Source: Clostridiales bacterium UBA1206 (GTDB lineage: Bacteria > Bacillota > Clostridia > Oscillospirales > CAG-382). Taken from it: a stretch of DNA of 30,045 bases. Of this stretch, positions 23,445 through 30,045 are shown one piece after another; position 1 is the stretch's first letter; each line of letters opens with the position of its first letter. The stretch spans positions 1 to 30,045 of the forward strand of contig DBXS01000006.1 in assembly GCA_002310055.1 (NCBI GenBank). Reading direction: 5' to 3'. Below the pieces are notes generated by a model. It ran no database searches. It was not told where the DNA came from and worked only from the letters and a program-made list of their open reading frames with translations. A program made the position numbers and the translations under genes.

Positions 23445-24104
23445 TCATCGCCCGGGATCGGTGTATCGCTGCGTGAGCGGGCAGGCTTTCATACACAGTC
23501 CGCACACGGCTCCGCGGCCTTCGTCGCGGAAGTTTTTCATATATTCGGAACACTTTTGCGCGTCGTATCCGCCGTCGCCGTGCAGCGCGCCAGCGGGGCA
23601 GGCTTTGATGCAGATATCGCAGCCCGAGCACACGTGCGCGTCGACTTGCGGCGCGGAAGGCACTAGCGGGAGGTCGGTCAGCACCGTGGCGAGCCGAATG
23701 CACGGCCCGAACCGCGGGTGCAGCAGCAGATTGTTCCTGCCCACCTGACCCACGCCCGAAAGGACCGCGGCGGTCTTGTGCGAAAACACGCCGGAATATT
23801 TATCGCCCGGCACGCTTTGCGAAGCCGCCACGGGCAGCGCGAACGCGCCCTTGGATTCGATGAACGAAACGGCGTCCAGCGCAAGCTGATCCAGCCGCGC
23901 GTTGACGGCGCGGTAATGCTGAAAATATATCATTCCCGGGCGGTCGGTTATGGTGGCGACCGCCGCGCGCGAAAGCGCCTTGACTATCGAAACGGCGTAA
24001 CCGTACTGCGGGAAACGCGCGGACGCGTGTTCGCCCAGCGCGCAGAAACCGCAGTCATCGGCGCCGCGCTCAAGCAAAAGCTTTTTCAGCTCGGCTTCGT
24101 ACAT
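23445..24104 (-). CDS. QueG-like protein with two [4Fe-4S] clusters (short form)
   Basis: A 219-residue iron-sulfur protein resembling the C-terminal part of epoxyqueuosine reductase and its short relatives. Cluster ligands are Cys159, Cys162, Cys165, Cys169 (CSGCDICIKACP) and Cys185, Cys201, Cys204, Cys208 (CGLCMKACP). The GVGQVGRNNLLLHPRFGP stretch (117-134) is typical of the family. QueG itself is about 350-380 residues; this shorter type lacks parts of the cobalamin-binding and C-terminal regions, so a role in queuosine synthesis should not be assumed. It lies 9 bases after the DUF6935-like gene in the same direction. Confidence 0.8.
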   Translation of the reverse strand: MYEAELKKLLLERGADDCGFCALGEHASARFPQYGYAVSIVKALSRAAVATITDRPGMIYFQHYRAVNARLDQLALDAVSFIESKGAFALPVAASQSVPGDKYSGVFSHKTAAVLSGVGQVGRNNLLLHPRFGPCIRLATVLTDLPLVPSAPQVDAHVCSGCDICIKACPAGALHGDGGYDAQKCSEYMKNFRDEGRGAVCGLCMKACPLTQRYTDPGR

Positions 24105-24113
24105 CTGCCGTAA

Positions 24114-24602
24114 TTATGCCCAGGGGTCTTCGGCAGCGGGCTTGCGGATATCGGGGAGCAGGAACTGTTCCCACAGGAACCACTGTTCGCCCTTGCGGCG
24201 GAGTTTGACCTGTCTGGGGCTGTCGGCGCCGCCGGATCTGATCCACAGAGTGGCGTAGCCTTCGTCCTGGTATGAATAGGGGTTGTCAAAGACCTCGACG
24301 GTATAAGGGACTTCGGGTTCGTAGTTGTTCGCGGGGACCGCGCCGTTGAAATATGAACGGGGAACGTAGTCCTTATCCATAAATCTGTCGCGTAAGAACT
24401 GTTTTTCGTAGTTCGAAAGCGGCTGCGGACCTTTGAGGAAGTTGAGCATCTCAATGGCGTCGTCCTTGCTTGCGGGGTAGCGGCAGAGCGCGGCGACGGT
24501 GAGCGCGGCGGCCTTGAACGGAGTGTCGAGCGCGGCTTCGGGCAGCGCCTTGAGCTCTTCTACGTTGGCGGGGAGAGATTCGAATTTGATTGTTTCGGTC
24601 AT
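24114..24602 (-). CDS. Small cytoplasmic protein, probable DUF6935 family
   Basis: A 162-residue soluble protein without signal peptide or membrane segment. Features are an N-terminal LPANVEELKALPEAALDTPFKAAALTVAALCRY, a FLKGPQPLSNYEKQFLRDR helix, and a C-terminal beta-rich half with PRQVKLRRKGEQWFLWEQFLLPDIRKP. I recognise this as a family common in gut Clostridia, probably DUF6935, with no known function. AAGGAG lies 8 bases before the ATG, and a consensus promoter stands further upstream. It leads a likely operon with the QueG-like gene and solute-binding paralog 3. Confidence 0.7.
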   Translation of the reverse strand: MTETIKFESLPANVEELKALPEAALDTPFKAAALTVAALCRYPASKDDAIEMLNFLKGPQPLSNYEKQFLRDRFMDKDYVPRSYFNGAVPANNYEPEVPYTVEVFDNPYSYQDEGYATLWIRSGGADSPRQVKLRRKGEQWFLWEQFLLPDIRKPAAEDPWA

Positions 24603-24644
24603 TTTGATTTCTCCTTTTTATTTTTATTAGAATTATCTACCGCC

Positions 24645-24673
24645 ATTATAGCAAAAACACGGCGTTTTGTCAA
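24645..24673 (-). promoter_or_regulatory. Consensus SigA promoter of the DUF6935-like operon
   Basis: A perfect TTGACA (24673-24668) and perfect TATAAT (24650-24645) with a 17-base spacer. The -35 lies directly against the stop codon of the upstream tetR gene. This should be a very strong promoter. Confidence 0.85.
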
Positions 24674-24675
24674 TA

Positions 24676-25269
24676 TCATTCGGTTTCGGCGGGCGTTTTT
24701 TCGTTGTTTTCCACAAAAGCGCTCATCCCGCCCGAAAGGAACGCGCTCAGCTCGCGCGACGCCTCTTCAAGTTTCCGCCGCGGTTCCGTAAGGAACCATC
24801 TGCGGTAAGCCGCCATTAGACCCGCGGCGATGAAATCGTTCAGCAGTTCCAGCGTTTCGGGCTTGATCCCCGCGCTTTCGCGCGCGGCGCCGCGGATCTT
24901 GCGCGTAAACGACAAAAGCAGCCGCGACGAATGTTCGGCGTTGTGTGTGGAAGTGAAGATGTTGCCGCAGAATTCAAGGTTTTCGGTGATTATCGCGTTC
25001 AGGCACGCCACCGCCGTTTCGGGCGAAGCGAATATATCCTTCCCCGAAAGCGAACGGTCGAGCGACGATGCGAGCTCGGATTCTATTTCCTCCACTATCC
25101 CGTGAACGCCGGAATAGTAATTGTAAAACGTCTTGCGGTTTATGTCGGCGCGGCGCGCCAGATCGGTCACGGTGATGTCTTCAAAAGGCATTTCGGAATA
25201 AAGCGAAGCGAACGCGCTGCGTATGGCTTTTTTGGTGCGTATCACGCGCTTGTCGGCGCTGTTTTTCAT
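24676..25269 (-). CDS. TetR/AcrR family transcriptional regulator
   Basis: A 197-residue regulator. The N-terminal helix-turn-helix (about residues 32-52) reads ITVTDLARRADINRKTFYNYY, the TetR signature; the C-terminal ligand/dimer domain is divergent, as usual. I place the start at the ATG at 25269 because AAAGGA lies 8 bases upstream; an upstream in-frame start would add 36 residues across the promoter region. It diverges from degV and precedes the DUF6935-like operon on the same strand. The target is unknown; autoregulation or control of degV are the simplest guesses. A weak -10 (TATTAT, 25323-25318) precedes it. Confidence 0.92.
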   Translation of the reverse strand: MKNSADKRVIRTKKAIRSAFASLYSEMPFEDITVTDLARRADINRKTFYNYYSGVHGIVEEIESELASSLDRSLSGKDIFASPETAVACLNAIITENLEFCGNIFTSTHNAEHSSRLLLSFTRKIRGAARESAGIKPETLELLNDFIAAGLMAAYRRWFLTEPRRKLEEASRELSAFLSGGMSAFVENNEKTPAETE

Positions 25270-25345
25270 AATGCTCTTCCTTTCGTACTTTTTATACAAA
25301 AAACGACAAAGTGCGGCATAATATACATTTTTTGCGTTTGTGTGG

Positions 25346-25373
25346 TTGAAACTGCCGCGCCGGTCATTATAAT
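25346..25373 (+). promoter_or_regulatory. Predicted promoter of degV
   Basis: TTGAAA (25346-25351) and a perfect TATAAT (25368-25373) with a 16-base spacer, about 45 bases before the degV start. Confidence 0.65.
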
Positions 25374-25418
25374 ACACATAAGCGCAAAAGTCAATAGCGC
25401 TTTCCGGAGGAATATTAT

Positions 25419-26288
25419 ATGCTCGTTTTATTTACCGATACCGATACCGATATCACCCTGCGCGACGCCGAGAAATACGGCTATCGCCTTATAAGTATGC
25501 CTTACTGCGTGGGCGAAAAGACCGTCTACCCCTACGAAGACTACGAAAAATTCGATTCCCACGCGTTTTACGAATCGCTGCGCGGCGGCGTCATGCCTTC
25601 CACCACGCTGCTTTCCGCCGACCGTTACATAAACTATTTCGAACCCGTTTTCGCCGCCGGCGACGATATCCTTTACGTCCATTTTTCCGCCGCTATGACG
25701 AGCACTTTCGACGTTATGGAACAGGCGCTCGCGCACTTGCGCGAAAAATACCCCGAAAGAAAGTTTTATTCCATAGATACCAAGGGTATAACCATAGAAA
25801 GTCTGAATATAGTCAAAGAAATAGGCGACCTTTATCTCGCGGGCAGGACCGCCGACGAGATAGTGCTCTGGGCGGATACCGAGGTAGATAAGTTCGCCAC
25901 CTATTTCTTCGCCGACGATCTCAAATTCTTCGCGCGAAGCGGAAGAGTGAGCGGCATCGCCGCGTTTATGGGCGGCATCCTGGGTATACGTCCCATAATC
26001 TATATGAATTCCGAAGGCAAAATGGTCAGCGTGGGCAAGGAAAAGGGAAGAGCCAACGCGCTCGAGCGACTGGTGAAATACGTGGAGGAGCTGGGCGACG
26101 ATCTCGAAAACCACCGCGTTATAATAGGCCATACCGACGCCCCCGAGCTTGCGCAGAAGCTGGGCTATATGCTTTACGAAAAATTCGGCTCCGCGATCAA
26201 TATCGAATACGCCGTCGTCAATCCCACCGCCGGCAGCCACTGCGGTCCCGACGGAGTGGGCGTCTGCTTCCACGCAAAACACAGGTGA
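25419..26288 (+). CDS. DegV family fatty acid-binding protein
   Basis: A 289-residue two-domain protein. DegV/FakB proteins bind a fatty acid and present it to FakA kinase for phospholipid synthesis. Family marks are the N-terminal TDTDTDI, the PSTTLLSADRYINYF segment (about 61-75), LKFFARSGRVSGIAAFMGGILGIRPI in the second domain, and the C-terminal NPTAGSHCGPDGVGVCF. GGAGG lies 8 bases before the ATG. No fakA kinase gene is nearby, so FakB activity is inferred from family only. It is single, with its own promoter and terminator, and divergent from the TetR gene. Confidence 0.93.
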   Translation: MLVLFTDTDTDITLRDAEKYGYRLISMPYCVGEKTVYPYEDYEKFDSHAFYESLRGGVMPSTTLLSADRYINYFEPVFAAGDDILYVHFSAAMTSTFDVMEQALAHLREKYPERKFYSIDTKGITIESLNIVKEIGDLYLAGRTADEIVLWADTEVDKFATYFFADDLKFFARSGRVSGIAAFMGGILGIRPIIYMNSEGKMVSVGKEKGRANALERLVKYVEELGDDLENHRVIIGHTDAPELAQKLGYMLYEKFGSAINIEYAVVNPTAGSHCGPDGVGVCFHAKHR

Positions 26289-26312
26289 CTTTTTTTCGGT
26301 TTGCAGCATTTG

Positions 26313-26341
26313 CCCCGCGCTTACGGCGCGGGGATTTTTTT
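26313..26341 (+). terminator. Intrinsic terminator of degV
   Basis: CCCCGCGC (26313-26320) pairs perfectly with GCGCGGGG (26326-26333) over a 5-base loop, followed by A and seven T. Confidence 0.95.
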
Positions 26342-26480
26342 ACGGATCCTTCAAAAAAGTGCGTCCGGTTTTACGCATTTTCGCGGTATTATATAATGAA
26401 AGCGTCCGGTCGGGGAGTCCTTTGGATGGCTGTTAAAGCAAATCGCACAATTACGCGCCGTTTTTTTGGTGATTTGACAG

Positions 26481-26510
26481 TTGACAATCAAAAAAGCAAT
26501 AGTGTATATT
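26481..26510 (+). promoter_or_regulatory. Predicted promoter of the repeat lipoprotein gene
   Basis: TTGACA (26481-26486) and TATATT (26505-26510) with an 18-base spacer; a second TTGACA lies 7 bases upstream (26474-26479). The remaining 26342-26480 holds no gene. It has a 9-base direct repeat GCGTCCGGT (26361-26369 and 26401-26409) and an ATTATATAAT palindrome. Confidence 0.6.
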
Positions 26511-26563
26511 ATTAATAGCCGATAGCGACGTAAACAATATGTTACAGAAAGGAGAACCATACC

Positions 26564-28057
26564 GTGAAAAGTTCAAATAAAGCAAAACTGTTTGCCGCGG
26601 CTGCGCTGTTTCTTATAGCGTCCGTTTCGTTATGCCTGCTCGTCTCGTGCGGCGAAAACGAAGCGAAACCGGACGGAAACAAGGAGTCAGAGCCGGCGTC
26701 CGAATCCGCGTCCGAGCCCGCGTCCGAACCGGCGTACGAGCCCGTGTCGGAAGAAACCGCGCCCGGCGCCGAACACGCGATAAATTACGATCTTGGCGAC
26801 AACGGCGGGTATTTCATCGAAACGCCCGGTTTTGCAAAGGCGGGCGAACCTGTGGAGCTCCGTCTCAAGCCGACCGAGAGAACGGCTTTTCATATCTATG
26901 TCAGTAACGCCGGCAGAAGCTATGATTCTGTGAAAAGAGTGCCAAAATCATATGACGGCGACGATTATACCGGCTATACGTTCATTATGCCCGATAACGA
27001 CGTCGTAGTAAACGTAGATGTAAATACCGTATATCCCGCAGACGGTATGGAGTGGGTACTGGAAACATATTACAGTCATCTCGAAAACGCCGGCCTCCTC
27101 GCTCCCGGCGTCGGCTCGGCGGCTGATCTGTATATCCAACATTACGTCGGCACGTTCGGCGACGGCTGCGTGGTCGCTTATATGGGCGGCGACGACCTGT
27201 GCTATACCGAGATGGAACGTCCGGAAACGTACGGCAGTCACACGATTACTTTTCCCAACGGGCAGATATGCTACGCGTTTTATAACAACGAAGCGCTGAC
27301 CATAGGTCAGGCGTACGAACGCGGCATATTGAGCGACGACGACATACTCGTTATCGACGCCGAAGTCGGGACGTACGGCCAGACTCCCGGCCGTTTTGAC
27401 TGGGTGCTTGAAACGTATCGTGAATATCTCAAAAGCAAGTATTATACCGAATCTGCGCCTTATCTGCGTATTGAGCGGTACGTCGGCACGTTCGGCGACG
27501 GCTGCATAGTGGCGTATATGCGGGGCGACGGGATCGATTATACCGATGCGGAGCGCACCGAAACGTACGGCAGTCACACGATAACTTTCCCCAGCGGGAG
27601 GATATGCTACGCGTTTTATAACAACGAAGCGCTGACCATCGGTCAGGCGTACGAACGCGGCATACTGAGCGACGACGACATACTCGCGATCGACGCCGAA
27701 GTCGGGACGTACGGCCAGACTCCCGGCCGTTTTGACTGGGTGCTTGAAACGTATCGTGAATATCTCAAAAGCAAGTATTATATCGAATCTGCGCCTTATC
27801 TGCGTATTGAGCGGTACGTCGGCACGTTCGGCGACGGCTGCGTGGTCGCTTATATGTGCGGCGTCGACATTACTTATGCCGATGAGTCCCGCACCGAAAC
27901 GTACGGCAGTCACACGATAACTTTCCCCAGCGGGAGGATATGCTACGCGTTTTATAACAACGAGGTGCTGACCATAGGTCAGGCGTACGAACGCGGCATA
28001 CTGAGCGACGACGACATACTTATTATCAACGCCGCCGTAGGGATGTTCGTACAGTAG
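26564..28057 (+). CDS. Lipoprotein with three tandem C-terminal repeats
   Basis: A 497-residue surface lipoprotein. GTG start with AAAGGAG 9 bases upstream; signal peptide with lipobox LVSC (Cys29); a Ser/Glu/Pro-rich tether (about 34-66) like those of the solute-binding paralogs; a beta-rich module at about 70-150 (GDNGGYFIETPGFAKAGEP, then FIMPDNDVVVNVDV, as in bacterial beta-sandwich repeats); then three repeats of about 107-116 residues. Each repeat has WVLETY, YVGTFGDGC, a variable VAYM patch, ETYGSHTITFP, ICYAFYNNE, LTIGQAYERGILSDDDI. This repeat type occurs in other Bacillota lipoproteins and has no known function. It could bind a ligand or partner at the cell surface, but nothing in the context says which. 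Confidence 0.85.
   Translation: MKSSNKAKLFAAAALFLIASVSLCLLVSCGENEAKPDGNKESEPASESASEPASEPAYEPVSEETAPGAEHAINYDLGDNGGYFIETPGFAKAGEPVELRLKPTERTAFHIYVSNAGRSYDSVKRVPKSYDGDDYTGYTFIMPDNDVVVNVDVNTVYPADGMEWVLETYYSHLENAGLLAPGVGSAADLYIQHYVGTFGDGCVVAYMGGDDLCYTEMERPETYGSHTITFPNGQICYAFYNNEALTIGQAYERGILSDDDILVIDAEVGTYGQTPGRFDWVLETYREYLKSKYYTESAPYLRIERYVGTFGDGCIVAYMRGDGIDYTDAERTETYGSHTITFPSGRICYAFYNNEALTIGQAYERGILSDDDILAIDAEVGTYGQTPGRFDWVLETYREYLKSKYYIESAPYLRIERYVGTFGDGCVVAYMCGVDITYADESRTETYGSHTITFPSGRICYAFYNNEVLTIGQAYERGILSDDDILIINAAVGMFVQ
27053..28057 (+). repeat. Three in-frame tandem repeats within the lipoprotein gene
   Basis: The units start at the TGG codons at 27053, 27401 and 27737; unit lengths are 348, 336 and 321 bp, the last ending at the stop. 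Units 2 and 3 are nearly identical in DNA: 27353-27505 matches the sequence 336 bp downstream with a single difference (27447 versus 27783). Differences are concentrated in the segment coding VAYM-x-GD and the next 12 residues. Confidence 0.95.
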
Positions 28058-28098
28058 CAATGCCGGCGCGGAAACCGCTTATTTAACTCAATAAAGCC

Positions 28099-28135
28099 AA
28101 AACGCCTCCAAATCATACCTTTCGGGGGCGTTTTT
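28099..28135 (+). terminator. Intrinsic terminator of the repeat lipoprotein gene
   Basis: AAAACGCCTCC (28099-28109) pairs with GGGGGCGTTTT (28124-28134) with one G-T pair and a 14-base loop, ending in a T-run. Confidence 0.85.
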
Positions 28136-28157
28136 CACACCTTTCGCCTCAAAACTC

Positions 28158-28186
28158 TTTACAAACTCCGCGCGATTTGTTATTAT
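28158..28186 (+). promoter_or_regulatory. Predicted promoter of the LytTR-LiaF-like pair
   Basis: TTTACA (28158-28163) and TATTAT (28181-28186) with a 17-base spacer, 20 bases before the LytTR start. An ACAAA-N10-TTTGT inverted repeat (28161-28180) fills the spacer and could be an operator for autoregulation; that part is inference. Confidence 0.55.
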
Positions 28187-28206
28187 CGTTTACGGACGGT
28201 GAGCCA

Positions 28207-28653
28207 ATGAAGATACGTATCGAACGATCGGAACTCCCACAAAATGAAATAGTCATAAAATGCGGCCCCGACGCCGACGCCGGGGCTATACTCAAAGCGG
28301 TCGAAGAAGCGCTGGCGCATTCTGCCGCCCTGCCCTTGAAGCTCGGCGGGACCGACTGTTTCGTAAAACCATGCGACATACTGTTTTTCGAAACTTCGGG
28401 CGACCGCACCGTCGCGCACACCGCTGACGCGATGTACAACACTTCCAGAAAGCTTTACGAACTGGAAGAAATGCTTCCGCGCACGTTCGTAAGGGTCTCA
28501 AGATCGTGCATAGTCAATTCCGCGCACGTCGATTCGGTCGACCGCAGCTTTACCGGACCCAGCAGGATCGGATTCAGATCCACCTACAAAAAAGCGTACG
28601 CTTCGCGCAAGTACTGCAAATCGCTTATGGATATTCTTAAAGAAACGAGGTAA
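28207..28653 (+). CDS. Standalone LytTR DNA-binding regulator
   Basis: A 148-residue protein with a short N-terminal region and a LytTR domain (about residues 45-145), but no receiver domain. Marks are LGGTDCFVKPCDILFFETSGDRTVAHT, a TSRKLYELEEMLP helix, and FVRVSRSCIVNSAHVDSV, the usual DNA-contact region. I chose the ATG at 28207; an upstream in-frame TTG would lie over the promoter. Such one-domain LytTR regulators usually sit beside a small membrane protein that controls them, which fits the next gene, 6 bases downstream. Confidence 0.92.
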   Translation: MKIRIERSELPQNEIVIKCGPDADAGAILKAVEEALAHSAALPLKLGGTDCFVKPCDILFFETSGDRTVAHTADAMYNTSRKLYELEEMLPRTFVRVSRSCIVNSAHVDSVDRSFTGPSRIGFRSTYKKAYASRKYCKSLMDILKETR

Positions 28654-28659
28654 CTTAAA

Positions 28660-29355
28660 ATGAAAAAAAGGATTTCGGGTTCCGCCCTCTACTGGGGCGT
28701 CGCGTTCATCGCTGTCGCGCTGCTCCTCATATTCAACGCCGTCGGCGTAAAAGCCGGGTTCCTTGATATCGGCGGCCTGCCCGTGCTGCGCATAGTGCTG
28801 GGCGTTCTGCTCCTTTCGTGCGTCGTCTGGTCGCTCTGCAAAGGCAAAGTCGCGCAGATCTTCTTCCCCCTCGCGTTCATAGCGCTGCTTTTCGAAAAAG
28901 AAATAGCGCGCCTCTTCGGCGCGCAGGATGAAAACCTGTATTCCGTGTGGCTGGTGCTGGGCGTCGCCGCGCTGCTCACCGCGGGCGTGGCGCTTCTGCT
29001 CCCCTCGCGCACCGAGACCGGGCCCCGCGAAGAAAAAGACAAGCTCGGCAAGACCAATTTCGCTTCCGCGGTCAAATATATCGACTGCACCGATTTCGGC
29101 GTCAAGAGCGTGGGCAACAATCTGGGCAGTATGGAGATCTACTTTGAAAACACCGAAAAATACTCGGGCGGCGGCGAGCTGTATATCGGCAGCAACCTCG
29201 GCCTGTGCGTGGTGCATCTCCCCGAATCCTGGAACGCCGAACTCACTGTCGAACACAATCTCGGCGGCAGCAGCGTCCCAATGGACCGCGACAACGCTCC
29301 CTGCACCGTAAAGATCATAGTAAAGAGCAATCTGGGCAATATCAAAATAGTGTAA
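28660..29355 (+). CDS. LiaF-like membrane protein
   Basis: A 231-residue protein with about four membrane segments in the first 125 residues (SALYWGVAFIAVALLLIFN, LRIVLGVLLLSCVVWSLC, QIFFPLAFIALLF, VWLVLGVAALLTAGVALLL). These match the LiaF-type transmembrane domain. A soluble C-terminal beta-rich domain follows, with repeated GNNLGSMEIYFEN, GSNLGLCVVHLP and KSNLGNIKIV strands, as in the LiaF C-terminal domain. LiaF restrains the LiaSR envelope-stress system in Bacillus; here the partner is the LytTR protein encoded just upstream, with ACGAGG before the ATG. The 3' end overlaps rsmJ by 14 bp on the other strand. Confidence 0.87.
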   Translation: MKKRISGSALYWGVAFIAVALLLIFNAVGVKAGFLDIGGLPVLRIVLGVLLLSCVVWSLCKGKVAQIFFPLAFIALLFEKEIARLFGAQDENLYSVWLVLGVAALLTAGVALLLPSRTETGPREEKDKLGKTNFASAVKYIDCTDFGVKSVGNNLGSMEIYFENTEKYSGGGELYIGSNLGLCVVHLPESWNAELTVEHNLGGSSVPMDRDNAPCTVKIIVKSNLGNIKIV

Positions 29356-30045
29356 ACACGTCGAACCGCACGGCCTTGCCCGTAAGCGAATGATCCGGCT
29401 TTTTGCCGGCGAGGTAAGGCCCTTTGGGCGGCCGTTTGACGATTATCCTGCGGGGGCGCGCCGCAAAAGCGGCGCAAAGAAGCTCCTCTTCGTCCGCGCA
29501 GGGCGGCTCCAGCTGTTGTATCAGTTGGAGCTTTTTCTTTACCAAGGCGCTCTTTTCGCGTTCGGGGAACATCGGGTCGAGCAGCACGACGTCGTACGCG
29601 CCGGCGGCGTTTTCCATCGCCGGAATGCTGTCGCCGTATACCGCCGTCATCCGTTCGGCGGCTGCCGATACCGTAGGGTCTTCTTTCGCGCGCCGCAGCG
29701 AATCTTCCAGCAGCAGAAACACCGCGCCGCTCCGCTCGTAAAGCGTCACTTCGCAGCCGCAGGCGGCAAGCAAAAACGAATCCTCGCCCAGCCCCGCCGT
29801 GGCGTCGAGCACCCGCGGGCGCGGGGTTTCTTTGGCTTTTGCCGCGCGCACTATAAGCTCTTCGCGCAAATTTGCGCCTCTCGCGCGGCACGCCAGGTTC
29901 GCAAGGTCGCCTTTTAATTCCATCCCGCCGCAGACGAACGACACGCCGTCCGCCGCAAAGCGCAGCACGCGCCCGCCGCACGCCGCGGACGTTTCTGCAA
30001 ACGGAACGCCAAGCATTTCCGCCGCCGCGCGCGCACGCGCCTCGC
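29342..30045 (-). CDS. rsmJ: 16S rRNA (guanine1516-N2)-methyltransferase RsmJ, 5' part outside window
   Basis: A class I SAM-dependent methyltransferase of the RsmJ (YhiQ) type. Visible marks are the SAM loop VLDATAGLGEDSFLLAACG, the LYERSG acidic strand end, VVLLDPMFPEREKSALVKKKLQ, and the C-terminal IIVKRP and RFDVFTLF. All of these line up with E. coli RsmJ. The reading frame stays open to the right edge and the residues there (ARARAAAEMLGVPF) match the family N-terminal region, so the true start is outside; an ATG at 30016 is probably internal. RsmJ is best known from Proteobacteria, so the exact modified base in this organism is inferred. Confidence 0.88.
   Translation of the reverse strand, partial: EARARAAAEMLGVPFAETSAACGGRVLRFAADGVSFVCGGMELKGDLANLACRARGANLREELIVRAAKAKETPRPRVLDATAGLGEDSFLLAACGCEVTLYERSGAVFLLLEDSLRRAKEDPTVSAAAERMTAVYGDSIPAMENAAGAYDVVLLDPMFPEREKSALVKKKLQLIQQLEPPCADEEELLCAAFAARPRRIIVKRPPKGPYLAGKKPDHSLTGKAVRFDVFTLF

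Noticed and set aside
26351..26560. A 69-codon frame on the minus strand between degV and the repeat lipoprotein
   Set aside because: No ribosome site, no similarity recognised, and it spans the promoter region of the next gene.
27053..28057. The tandem repeats considered as a CRISPR array or non-coding satellite
   Set aside because: The repeats are about 336 bp, in frame, and encode a conserved protein module; there are no short repeats with unique spacers.

Overview
The window reads as the chromosome of a spore-forming member of the Bacillota, class Clostridia, with moderately high GC (roughly 55-60% by eye). The evidence is a complete spoIIIA operon (spoIIIAA to spoIIIAH) headed by a SpoVB-type flippase, an RNase J, a DUF1540 protein, a LytTR/LiaF-like pair and DegV. 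A gut Oscillospirales or Christensenellales lineage is plausible, but that is inference. No rRNA, tRNA, CRISPR array, phage gene or insertion sequence was seen, and no gene-free stretch exceeds about 275 bp.

Layout. 1-1312 (-): deoB then cdd (cut by the left edge), nucleoside salvage. 1432-7335 (+): nine overlapping or closely packed sporulation genes, spoVB-like then spoIIIAA-AH, encoding the mother-cell half of the channel between mother cell and forespore. 7413-9931 (-): rnjA and a fabG-type reductase, with a hairpin between the converging operons. 10169-11455 (+): murA, overlapping at its 3' end a metallophosphoesterase (-). 12237-12410 (+): a small Cys-rich DUF1540 gene behind a SigG-like promoter. 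12411-18212 (-): rlmB, a large membrane protein that looks like a catalytically dead P-type ATPase, rnhB, yraN and thrC.

18381-23398 (-) holds three tandem paralogous solute-binding lipoproteins with no permease or ATPase nearby. Two of them have their own promoter, and those promoters resemble the rlmB promoter over about 50 bp. Upstream on the same strand lie a short QueG-like iron-sulfur protein, a DUF6935-like protein and a TetR regulator; degV diverges from tetR. 26564-28057 (+) is a lipoprotein with three C-terminal repeats, two almost identical in DNA. 28207-29355 (+) is a LytTR regulator plus a LiaF-like membrane protein, overlapping rsmJ (-), which runs off the right edge.

The most unusual element is the pseudo-P-type ATPase at 14931-17447. 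It keeps the P-type fold order but has lost the phosphorylated aspartate and the actuator domain, and it carries a roughly 290-residue charged N-terminal extension. Next are the triplicated orphan solute-binding proteins with their repeated promoter cassette, and the mosaic repeats of the 497-residue lipoprotein.
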